NCBI GenBank assembly: GCA_019426215.1
Contig: CM033396.1
Coordinates: forward strand, 35,640,503 to 35,704,502
Reading direction: 5' to 3'
DNA from: Buddleja alternifolia
Taxonomy: Eukaryota; Streptophyta; Magnoliopsida; Lamiales; Scrophulariaceae
DNA length: 64,000 bases
Numbering within the stretch: position 1 is the stretch's first letter; each line of letters opens with the position of its first letter. A program made the translations under genes and the position numbers. The notes beneath the pieces are model-generated. The model saw nothing but the letters and a program-made list of their open reading frames with translations. It did no database searches and was not told where the DNA came from. Shown piece by piece: positions 10,561 to 18,904 of this stretch.

Positions 10561-11970
10561 TTATTCCGATTCGGTTGATGTTTCATCGGAATCACTTTCT
10601 GTTTCTTCCTCATAAACGCTTTCGTCTGAGGGAATACTTTCGAATTGATAAACGGGTACCAAATCTCCATAGAAAACTACATCCAGTATGTCTGCAGTGG
10701 CTTCGAAATGTTTTAAATCTTTACTCTTTTGAGGACAATCTGGTGAAATGTGGCCTTGAGCTCCACATGTCCAGCAGTTACAATCTTTGAAACTTTCATT
10801 TGTACGGGTATGAGCCCGCCTGAAAGTTCGTCTTGTGGGGGTTTTTCCGTCGGATTTTCGAGATCCTTGAGAAGAAACCCTATTTGGTCCTGGCCTCTGG
10901 CCTGATTTATAAGATCGGGCTTTTGATTTCGACCACCAAGACTTTCGTCTGAAAGAAGATCGCCTTTTGTTACTGATATTATCAAAGTGTTTCCTCTGCT
11001 TTCTTTGCTCAATTGATTCTCCAATTATTGTTGAAAAATTATTATTATCACAACAAATAGGGGTTTTCTTCATTTTTCCTCTTAGTTTTTTCATGTTCTT
11101 TTGAACAGCAGGTTTTTTCAGTTTGTCTTTTAAGAAAGACATTCGTCTAGCGACTGTATCAACTTGTCCTTCCGGGACCTTGTAAGAATGTATTAACATT
11201 TCTCTCCAAGGGCTGCATATTTTTGCAAAGAACATAGGGGCAACTATTTCTGCACTTACATTCACATGAAAGAACTATTTTCGAAACCAATAGATATATT
11301 CATCAATGGCACAAATATTTCTTAATTCAAAACCATAGAGTGCCTGTGTGTACTCTTTGGTTCTTTCTGCGTTATTTTCACCGAAGTATCCATCTCCAAT
11401 AAAGTTTAATTTGGTTATCCTTCCAAATCTATCTGCAATAGTGCGTTTAGATTCTCCGGCTAACACCTCTTGCTTAGATTCTTCTGAGGTGCGTTCCCAA
11501 CCCACCTTTACAGATCGTTCTAAGCTTAACTCCATTAATCTAATGAAGTTTTCTTTATCTAGTTCCAGTGCAGTAGCGGCTATTTTCATAGAGGCTACCC
11601 ATTCATCGATTAATTTCTCGATGTTTCTGAAATCTATGATATCCAAATTTAGGATAGTACCATATGGGTTCAAGGTTTGTGACATAGTCCTTGCCCAAGG
11701 TGTATTTTCTAGTACTCTATTTGGATTTCTCGCTTGATTTGCACTAAACGCTACCCCTCTAAGTGTGGGTTCCGCGTTTGTATGCAAATCTCCACTTTCG
11801 CGCATCATTTCATCCAGGGGAGGATTATTAGATGCTGAACTTTCTCCTGGCGCTGGAAATCCCAGTGCTAGTTCATTGGTTTTTATATTAGCTAGGTCCA
11901 CAACATTTAATTGTGAAAATGACTCAGCTAATTCTTGTAGATCTGATGGATCCACTCTTGATATATCCAT
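10561..11970 (-). pseudogene. Caulimovirid coat protein, one nonsense codon
   Basis: ATG 11970 to TAA 10561 gives about 469 codons, the usual coat-protein size in the family. The N-terminal part is acidic and helical. A Lys/Arg-rich stretch (for example 'KHFDNISNKRRSSFRRK') precedes a CX2CX4HX4C zinc knuckle (CWTCGAQGHISPDC, about 10735-10776), and the C-terminus is strongly acidic (ESDSDETSTESE). This layout, with acidic ends around a basic, zinc-binding RNA/DNA-contact region, is typical. One in-frame TAG (11275-11277) interrupts the frame. The ATG starts one base after the upstream stop ('TAATATG'), which is why I chose it. Confidence 0.8.
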
Positions 11971-11971
11971 A

Positions 11972-12343
11972 TTAGTTAATACTTCTAAGGATATCAATGA
12001 GTAGCTCATCATGTGTTTTAGGCTTTGGAATTTCCTTAGCCTTTCCCTTCTGATGTAGAAGAGGTACCCGTCCAAGTGCATCACCGATCCTATCCTTTTT
12101 TGGTTTAGACGTACCGGTTATACCTTGTCTATGTTTCAAATCTATGACTTCCGTCTTTAGATCCGTAGTGGATCTTTGTAGATCTGAAGTGATCTTGAGG
12201 GTTTCCTCAAGTTTGTGGTTCAAGCTTTCGATTTTCATAGGCAGATGTTCTTGTCTATGTCCGTAATCTTGAACTGGTTTTTGGATTTCTCTAAGATCTT
12301 TAGAAATCTTAGATGTATTCGTCTCAATTTCTTTCCAATTCAT
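11972..12343 (-). CDS. Virion-associated-protein-like ORF, uninterrupted
   Basis: ATG 12343 to TAA 11972 gives 123 codons with no stop, unlike nearly all its neighbours. The first two thirds have heptad-like spacing ('MKIESLNHKLEETLKI', 'DLKTEVIDLKHRQ'), suggesting a coiled coil. The C-terminal third is basic and then ends 'ELLIDILRSIN'. Caulimovirid virion-associated proteins are about this long, with an N-terminal coiled coil and a basic C-terminus that contacts the capsid and nucleic acid, and they are encoded just before the coat protein, as here. Identification is by length, coiled-coil pattern and position. In a dead provirus it is probably not expressed. Confidence 0.5.
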   Translation of the reverse strand: MNWKEIETNTSKISKDLREIQKPVQDYGHRQEHLPMKIESLNHKLEETLKITSDLQRSTTDLKTEVIDLKHRQGITGTSKPKKDRIGDALGRVPLLHQKGKAKEIPKPKTHDELLIDILRSIN

Positions 12344-12350
12344 AAATGAA

Positions 12351-12659
12351 TTAAAATAAAGTGTTACCTTTATTTGCTTTCCCGGGCCATTTGCCTTGGA
12401 TCTCTGCGAGTTGTAGATCACTCGCTACATTGCCTTGAAATTTTTTATCCATGGCAAACTTTCTCTCATAGTACCGGATTGATGCCGGTAGTTCTTTTAT
12501 AGGAGTCTTCTTCTGTACTCATGTAATAATTTGTCTGATTCTATTACAGACTCTCGTGGTCTTTTGGATTACTTTGTCAATCCTTTTTTCTTGTTGTTTT
12601 TCCAGAATCTTGAAATACTCCTTGTTCTCTTCATAGATCGAACTATTGTTCGGTTCCAT
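12351..12659 (-). pseudogene. First small ORF after the primer-binding site, one stop
   Basis: ATG 12659 to TAA 12351 gives about 102 codons. The stop lies 8 nt upstream of the next ORF's ATG. One TGA (12519-12521) interrupts it. The product is Lys/Glu/Gln-rich ('YFKILEKQQEKRIDKV', 'SIRYYERKFAM'). I do not recognise a family. A short ORF at this place is common in caulimovirids, where it follows the long structured leader of the pregenomic RNA. Confidence 0.45.
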
Positions 12660-12730
12660 TCTTGTTTAACCCTCCTCCTTAGGGGTAGAATGGTTTCTTA
12701 TGTAACTAATTTAAATATTTCATCAATAAA

Positions 12731-12748
12731 ACCTAGGCTCTGATACCA
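12731..12748 (-). other. tRNA-Met primer-binding site of the pararetrovirus
   Basis: On the minus strand this reads TGGTATCAGAGCCTAGGT. The TGGTATCAGAGC core is complementary to the 3' end of plant initiator tRNA-Met and is the conserved origin of minus-strand DNA synthesis in Caulimoviridae; copia-type LTR elements use the same primer. No LTR end precedes it here, and the first viral ORF follows 72 nt later. Confidence 0.9.
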
Positions 12749-13011
12749 TTTTTCAAAGGATCCCTCAATATTGCTTAAATGGGTTGAAAGTTCCAAGCGT
12801 AAGAATAATTTTGCGAAAATCATTTTTATTAAAACCTAAAAGGATTAAAATAAAATATTTTAAAAGCTGAGGGACTTATTTGCAATTATGGATAAAGTTC
12901 AGGGACTAAAACAGATTTGTCCCTTTAGGTTACTTTGAAGAATCTTTTTTCAAACAAATTAGTTTGATAAATGGTTCAAATTTTTCGGTTATTTCATTAA
13001 AAAACCCAACT

Positions 13012-13068
13012 GTCTGTAAGGATGAAAATTCTTACAGACCATTTCCAGCCACAAATTGTGGCTGGAAA
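13012..13068. other. Two adjacent perfect stem-loops upstream of the primer-binding site
   Basis: The first hairpin has 9-bp arms GTCTGTAAG (13012-13020) and CTTACAGAC (13031-13039) with a 10-nt loop. Two bases later the second has 13-bp arms beginning TTTCCAGCCACAA (13042) and ending at 13068 around a single central base. Both are perfect. They lie 260-340 bp upstream (minus-strand sense) of the viral primer-binding site and 64-130 bp downstream of a TATA-like palindrome, so they could belong to a viral leader. A foldback of host origin is the alternative. Confidence 0.8.
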
Positions 13069-13131
13069 CCAACCGGCAACCTGCTATTCAAGCAAGGATT
13101 TAAATTTCATTTCGATGATAAGTTTCGGGTT

Positions 13132-13143
13132 CTTATATATAAG
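13132..13143 (-). promoter_or_regulatory. TATA-like palindrome upstream of the pararetrovirus leader
   Basis: CTTATATATAAG is a perfect palindrome and contains a good TATA box. On the minus strand it would place a start near 13100, about 360 nt before the primer-binding site. Whether it is the viral promoter is uncertain, because the sequence between here and the primer-binding site also contains host-like 'agggactaaaacagatttgtccc' phrases. Confidence 0.35.
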
Positions 13144-15199
13144 AAATGTATCGGAAATTATAATTGTGTAAAATGTTTATATATCTACATCAATAATCGA
13201 TCAAATTATACTAGAAAATAAAGTGGTAACGTTTGATTCAAGTTTAACATCCACAGAACATATAACCGACAAAATTTTAGTAACTTAAATTGTGAAATAA
13301 AAAAAATTCTAAAAGTGTTGTCGTGAAAAAAATGAAAAGTTGTATGTATGATTCAAATTTAGCATTCACAGAGCATATAATTGAAAAGAAATAGTGACTT
13401 AAATTGTGAAAAGTTAATATGTATGATACCATAGTTTCAAACTCATCTGCAAATTAATCGATATGTATGATACCATATTTAATCGATAATACAATAATCT
13501 ACATCTTGAGTCGCATGATAAAAAGTCGCTCTTCGGTGAAATAAATATTTGTTTGATTGTTAAATTTATTACTCTTCATTTTTTCTTCTTCTTGTCTTTT
13601 TCTTTTTCCTTTTTTTTTTTTTTGACCTTTTTCCCTAACAGTGAGAGATTTGAGAGCTCTGTTGTATTTGAGATAGAACAAATCTTTTTGAAAAAGAATT
13701 ACCAAACTCTCAATGTTTTCATGATTTCCATGAAAATCTTTTTTAAATTCTCAATGCGTTGGGGATAGAACAAATCTTTTTGAAAGAAATTGTCAAACTC
13801 TCTATGTTTTCGAAACCGTGGAAACATTGAAAGTTTCCGTGGAAACATTGAGAGTTTCCTAGGAAATAATGTAATTTCGAAACTACATGGTGATTTCTTT
13901 TCCGTAAATCGAAAAATAGAAATTTTTCGGATATTTCGGTGGAAAAGAAAAGAAACTTTGAACCATGTATTTAAGTTGCCAGGTATAATTCAGTTCTTTT
14001 CTTTAATTAACCACATAAGTACTTTCATATTTCTTAATCAACCACACAAGTGTTTATATTTTTTAATCAACCACACAAGTTTTTTTATATTTCTTAATCA
14101 ACCTCATTAAACTCATGAATAATTTAAAGCTTCGTAATTTGGCCTTAACGAAAAAATTGATAGAGCGTATAAATTGTAAGTATAGTTACTTCGTAGTTTA
14201 GAATATAATTATCAAGAAAAAAATAAAACATACGTAAGAAATTCATACTTTGTAAAACTAGATACTCAAATTCAATTTGTCAATCTCATGGTATAATGAG
14301 TTAATAATTATAAAATATGAGATATATAAACCCAAAAATCTACAAACTACATACAAAACATGTTGTTAAACTTCAACAGGTAGAATACTTTATCTCATTA
14401 ATTGGCAAACGAAAATAAAAAATCTGAAATTTGACCTTTCTTCAAATCAAATTTGTTGCTTTGTTCCTTTTTCTTCATTATATTATTTAGATTTCCTTAA
14501 TATTATAGAGAATTGATATTGGAGCTTATTTGTTTACCACATATTACCACATGAACTCCACTTTTCTTTATGAGAAGGCAAATGACAATAGCGCTTATTT
14601 GTTAGAAAAAAAGTCATTTGCTAAATAGGGATTAGGTTTATTTGAGAATTTATCTATGCCTAAATTCTGATTGATTACTATAATAAACTACGGTTAAACT
14701 TTGGTGCCAATATGTGGCCAAAATGAAGTGATTTTCATTTTCATTTGACTTTTTGTCATTATCTAATTTGACATACTAGTTTGTTATATTGTTGATTATG
14801 CTCTTAATTTTTCATGGACGAATTTATGTTTTAGGATTCCATATAAAAATTCTCTTCAATTTTCTAATATATGTATTTATTATTTGATATGTAATTAAAC
14901 AGTGAAAATAATATAATAACTTGTTTTGAAAGCACAAAGATAGTCTTGAAATTTAATTGTGAAGTTCATAATATGTTATACTCTACAGGCATTGTTTTTA
15001 TATTTTAATATAAAAATTAAAGTTGAAATTCTTGTAGTAATTTATAGAGTATCAATATTATATCCTAATATTATATTAGAAGAAGCAATGAGACTTCTTA
15101 TGGTAATTGAAATCTTTCCAAGACTTGATCTGAGAATCATTAAATGCATTCTATTAGAATTCTTTATTTGGTGATTTAATAGGGGTTTTGTTTTTCAAT
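13144..15199. other. AT-rich intergenic region
   Basis: No gene is supported. The region holds poly-T/C runs (13590-13622), duplicated short phrases ('gatagaacaaatctttttgaaa' at about 13671 and 13765; 'gtggaaacattgagagtttcc' twice near 13818-13860) and the short tandem array listed separately. Short open frames are low-complexity. Confidence 0.5.
14003..14106. repeat. Short tandem repeat, about 4 units of 32-36 bp
   Basis: Units share the phrase 'aatcaaccacacaagt' followed by 'tttatatttctt'. The four copies differ by small substitutions and indels. Confidence 0.6.
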
Positions 15200-15368
15200 T
15201 CGGATTTTTTATTGAAAATGGTGTTAGATCTCCTATTACATTTATTTCTATATATGACAAATGTACAAAATTCAAATCACTTATATATTTAAGTAAAAAA
15301 TTTATACATTTGTCATGAATAAAATGAATGGAATAAGAGATGCAACATCATTTTGCAATAGAGGATCT
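15200..15368. mobile_element. MITE copy 1, downstream of the DUF247 gene
   Basis: A foldback element of about 170 bp. The left arm 'aaaatggtgttagatctcct' and the reverse-complemented right arm 'aaaatgatgttgcatctctt' match closely and continue through 'atttatt...atgacaaatgta'. Little unique sequence lies between the arms. A related copy lies at 17508-17670 on the other side of the gene. I could not settle the exact end or the target duplication; 'TA' flanks 15212-15358. Confidence 0.7.
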
Positions 15369-15644
15369 CGTGTGTTTGTTATTGCAAAATCTGGAGCTAA
15401 TTGAAGTCGGTACTGTGCGCTGCTAATCTGATCACAGTTGTCTCTGAGATTAGCAGTATTGAAACTAAAAAAATCACATAAATCATACAAACATATCATT
15501 CATTTTCACACGAGAACCAATACAAACACAATTTTTTTTTTCATAAAGTACACTAAAAAGAAAACTGACAGCGATTGAAAACACATTTCACAGAGTTCAT
15601 TTTGCACAAAGGAGTCGACATTAAACGCCCCAGAAAAGGATTAT

Positions 15645-17354
15645 CTACACGTTCGCGGGTTCAAGGCCTTCGATACGTAAAATCCGAGCACAGCTGTAAA
15701 CCTGGCAAAACCCCTGTACAGTGGTCAAAATTAAGAGCATAATAGCAGCAAGAAACGTGAGAATCTTCCAACAACCAAACACATATCTCTTCATGAACTT
15801 CCCAAATTTAACCTTCCATTTTCCATTGTAAAACTTGTTCTCATCTCCAATCACTTTATCCAACGAGGGCACTTTCGTCAACCGTACCGACTTACTCATG
15901 CCGTTCCACAATCCCGTCACCTCTTTTTCATTCTTCAAATGGTTGATAATTATGCGTCTTTCACAAAGCAACTTGGCATCGTTTTCTGTATCTATAATAC
16001 CGTTCATCAACTCAGTGTATCGAGTTAAAACCAACGGCCCGGATGCACTGCAAGCTTCGTATGCAACCAAGTTTCTTAAGACAACCTCAGAATTCACATC
16101 TAAGATAATGATAGGGATGCGAAAAGTGTGAGACTCCTTATCAAAATCGATGCTCGTTATACCTTCATTAGTAGTAGGCAAGAACTGCACACCCACTTCA
16201 ACCAGCTCAGTTACTGAAGGAATTGTGATCTCTTCCATCAATGGAGGCTTATCTTCTTCTTCCTTATCGTCGTCTTTCTTCTCCTCATCGTTATCTTTAT
16301 GCATGGTGCGAAAAATATTTTCAATAGGCTCTTTCAGTACTTTTATTACTGGGATTTTCATAAGAATTGTCCATGGCAATTTGGCAATAAACTTAAGAGG
16401 TTTGAGGGAAATTATTATTTTCTTGATTTTTTGCATGGATTCTTCTCCTAAATTGGAGATTATTTTCCATAGCTCATCAAAAAAATGCCTCAAGTAGCTC
16501 GGTTTGGAAATTGAATTTATCATGACCTTATCGCCATCTTCCTTAATCTCGTCTTCGTTTTCATGAATCTCGATTATTTCAGATGGGACGTCTAATTTTG
16601 GCACGATAAATTTGTACAAAAAATCAAGAAAATGATCACACTTTTTGATGTCAATTTTTCGGGAGCCGTTCACCATTTTGAAAGGGGAGAGCTCTTTACT
16701 AACTCCAACCAACAACGAAAACAACGTTTCATCAGCCAAGTTTAGAGACGAAAACTGAAATTCCAAAAGCATTCTCATCACAAACAACGGAATTTGATTC
16801 TCAAGCAAAATAATGTCCCTAAGAATGGCATTATGCGCGGGCTTATTTGTTTTCGATAAATCAATCAAATGTTCCACTCTTGAAGGGATCTTTGTTACTA
16901 TATTACCTTCTTTAACTCCACAGACTTGAAGGAACTCAAACAAGAAAGACGAATCAACGGCCATCATCCAAGCTAACGCTTCACCATTATAACCCAAGGG
17001 CCTGTGATAGTTGGCCCGAATGCTCAACTCCCATTTCATGAGATGATCGACAATGTCTTGGAGCTTCATGTTTTCGAGCTCTCTTTGGTTTCTTTTAGCA
17101 GCAGCAAGCTTGTACTTCTCCATGTCGTAGAGCTCGGCCCGTAAATGATGATACGGGCCGATAGAGAGTAGATGTGGGATGTAAGAATCCGGATTTGTGA
17201 TCATTAGGGTTTTGGGAACACTGAAGATGGTAACTGAGGTTAGGGTTTCTTCCTCGAGCTCGTCGTCTAGGGCTTGGCGAATTTGCTCAACCCATTGTTT
17301 TTGGTTGAAGTTTGAGGTTAAGGTTGTAAACATGTTGTGTTGGAAGAAGGACAT
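15645..17354 (-). CDS. DUF247 family protein (UPF0481, At3g47200-like)
   Basis: A single uninterrupted exon encodes 569 residues. The start of the domain is diagnostic: 'FSVPKTLMITNPDSYIPHLL' and 'SIGPYHH' at about residues 44-70, followed by 'MEKYKLAAAKRNQ'. The middle carries the family's 'RDIILLENQIPLFVMRMLLE' block (about 185-205), and the C-terminal part has 'NLVAYEACSASG'. A strongly acidic insert (around residues 340-365, DNDEEKKDDDKEEED) precedes the last third. One hydrophobic segment near the end ('ILTFLAAIMLLILTTVQGF', about 530-550) predicts a C-terminal membrane anchor, as usual for the family. Plant DUF247 proteins are mostly uncharacterised, although members are linked to the grass self-incompatibility loci; no such role follows here. 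The length is at the upper end for the family. The first ATG of the open frame was taken as the start, with a TATA box about 120 bp upstream. Confidence 0.9.
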   Translation of the reverse strand: MSFFQHNMFTTLTSNFNQKQWVEQIRQALDDELEEETLTSVTIFSVPKTLMITNPDSYIPHLLSIGPYHHLRAELYDMEKYKLAAAKRNQRELENMKLQDIVDHLMKWELSIRANYHRPLGYNGEALAWMMAVDSSFLFEFLQVCGVKEGNIVTKIPSRVEHLIDLSKTNKPAHNAILRDIILLENQIPLFVMRMLLEFQFSSLNLADETLFSLLVGVSKELSPFKMVNGSRKIDIKKCDHFLDFLYKFIVPKLDVPSEIIEIHENEDEIKEDGDKVMINSISKPSYLRHFFDELWKIISNLGEESMQKIKKIIISLKPLKFIAKLPWTILMKIPVIKVLKEPIENIFRTMHKDNDEEKKDDDKEEEDKPPLMEEITIPSVTELVEVGVQFLPTTNEGITSIDFDKESHTFRIPIIILDVNSEVVLRNLVAYEACSASGPLVLTRYTELMNGIIDTENDAKLLCERRIIINHLKNEKEVTGLWNGMSKSVRLTKVPSLDKVIGDENKFYNGKWKVKFGKFMKRYVFGCWKILTFLAAIMLLILTTVQGFCQVYSCARILRIEGLEPANV

Positions 17355-17475
17355 GATTTTGTTGTTCTTTTGGTTTGCTTATGGAATGGAAGTTTAGATA
17401 AATGAAGGAGCTTATTGTAAGTTTGTATGGATAAGTTGTTTACTATATATGAAGAGAATTGAGTTCCGGTAGCTC

Positions 17476-17485
17476 CTATATATAG
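17476..17485 (-). promoter_or_regulatory. TATA box of the DUF247 gene
   Basis: CTATATATAG lies about 120 bp upstream of the DUF247 start codon on the minus strand, a normal distance for a plant 5' UTR. A MITE starts only about 22 bp further upstream, so the proximal promoter is largely transposon sequence. Confidence 0.5.
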
Positions 17486-17507
17486 CAATCTAACCCGTGA
17501 CCACGAA

Positions 17508-17670
17508 ATATCCTCCATTATAAAATGTTGTTGTATCTCCTATTATATTTATTTTATTGATGATAAGTGTACAAAAAATTTTCTTAACTATATAAATATC
17601 TTGAATTTTATACACCTGTTATAGAGGTGAATGCAATAGAAGATGCAACACCATTCGAAATAGAGGATCC
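17508..17670. mobile_element. MITE copy 2, in the DUF247 promoter
   Basis: This foldback element belongs to the family of 15200-15368. The left arm reads 'aaaatgttgttgtatctcct', and the right arm in reverse reads 'gaatggtgttgcatcttct'. Both copies end in the phrase 'atagaggatc'. It sits just upstream of the gene's TATA box. Confidence 0.65.
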
Positions 17671-18311
17671 ACGTTGGTCTGTGACAAGCTTGTTAAAATG
17701 TGATTAACGTTTGTACAATATAACATTATAAAATACTAAAAAGAAATTATGTATTATATAGAGTTTAATTGATTGGCATATCCATCTCAGAGCAATTTTT
17801 TTATGACAAAAGTGAGAAAAACATGTGGTGTTAAAAGTGTGTTTGGATGAGTTTTTTTTAGAGAAAAATAAGTAAGGATCATGGTTGATGTGGTATGTTT
17901 TTTGTTATGGGAATTTTGTTTAGATATAAATTTTTTAAGAATATCTTAGTCAAACTCATTAATTTAGACAAAAAAAATAGGTAAAAAGGATCTTATTTTA
18001 CACATTGCGCTATTTTGCATTAGAATATGTGATTAATTTGACTCTCGATAATGAGAAATTAAACTGAATAAATTTTTTTAATTGATGAGTGACCTGTCAA
18101 ATTATGAATAGTAAAAATCTATTTTTTCTCTTTTATTGGAAGAATTTTCAATAGAAACTTTGAGTTTTTTTTTTTAAAAAAAATATCTCATGATGTGCCA
18201 ACCAAACACGTTTTTCAAAAAAAGAATTTCTAAAAAATATTTTTTCAGGATAAAGATGGTCATCCAATTAGGCCCTATAGTGTTTCCGACTATTGAGGGA
18301 ATAGCTGGCTG
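17671..18311. other. Intergenic, no gene seen
   Basis: AT-rich sequence without recognisable coding or repeat structure, apart from a 'caaaaaaagaatttctaaaaaat' stretch near 18215. Confidence 0.5.
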
Positions 18312-18784
18312 TAATGTTTTGAAAACCGGACCGGACCGGCCGGTCAGATCGGTTAAAACCAAAACCGGTCATCAAACAGGTCCGATTATGTGAAAAAACC
18401 GTTCGGGGGTCAAAATCGGTCAGAACCGCTGTTCAACCGGTCAGAACTGGTCAAAACCGGTTGAACCAGACAATTTTGAAAATTTTGAAATTCAACCTTT
18501 TAAACTCTAAAAATCTGAAATTGACCCCTTTAAAATCTAAAAATATACAATTGGCCCCAAAAGTATAGGAAATACATTTTTTTTTCATATTTTCATATAT
18601 ATATAGGAAATACATTTTTTTTTTCATATTTTCATATTTTATATATTTAATAGTATATTAATTATTATTTATTGCATAATTATGACGTCACTGGTTCGAC
18701 CCCGGTTGACCCGACGGTTGAACTGGTGACCCGTGACCCGATCACTTTTTCGGTTCGCTGTCTAGTCCGATTTTCAGAACATTG
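18312..18784. mobile_element. hAT-type MITE, 473 bp, exact 8-bp target duplication
   Basis: The flanks gctggctg (18304-18311) and gctggctg (18785-18792) are identical. The termini are inverted: TAATGTTTTGAAAACCGGAC at the left and CAATGTTCTGAAAATCGGAC when the right end is reverse-complemented. Just inside are the 'ccggaccgg'/'cggttgaac' repeats typical of a widespread plant hAT MITE group. An 8-bp duplication is the hAT signature. There is no coding capacity. Confidence 0.88.
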
Positions 18785-18904
18785 GCTGGCTGGTTCGAGA
18801 GCATTCCTCAAATACATTGTCTTCTTTTTCATTTTGTATTTATAATGGTGGTATATAACATTTTTCTATAATTTTATAAACCTTATTGATTCACACTTAC
18901 ACAA

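Larger units (their letters stand above)
5440..12750 (-). mobile_element. Endogenous pararetrovirus (Caulimoviridae), nearly full length, inactivated
   Basis: Read on the minus strand, one colinear copy of a caulimovirid genome runs from a tRNA-Met primer-binding site (12731-12748) through seven closely packed ORFs to an intergenic region with polyadenylation-like signals (about 5440-5971). At about 7.3 kb it is close to a whole genome. Visible hallmarks are a CX2CX4HX4C coat-protein zinc knuckle, a 'YAHSNTHHS' movement-protein block, an aspartic protease, reverse transcriptase and RNase H, and a downstream long ORF in transactivator position. There is no integrase and no LTR, as expected for this family; entry into host DNA is by illegitimate repair. 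Nearly every ORF is interrupted, and the RT catalytic motif is changed, so this is a dead copy. Confidence 0.9.

Noticed and set aside
12731..12748. Primer site of a copia-type LTR element
   Set aside because: The same tRNA-Met primer is used by copia elements, but no LTR end precedes it and caulimovirid ORFs follow.
14003..14106. CRISPR-like array
   Set aside because: Plain tandem repeats without distinct spacers, in a plant nuclear context.
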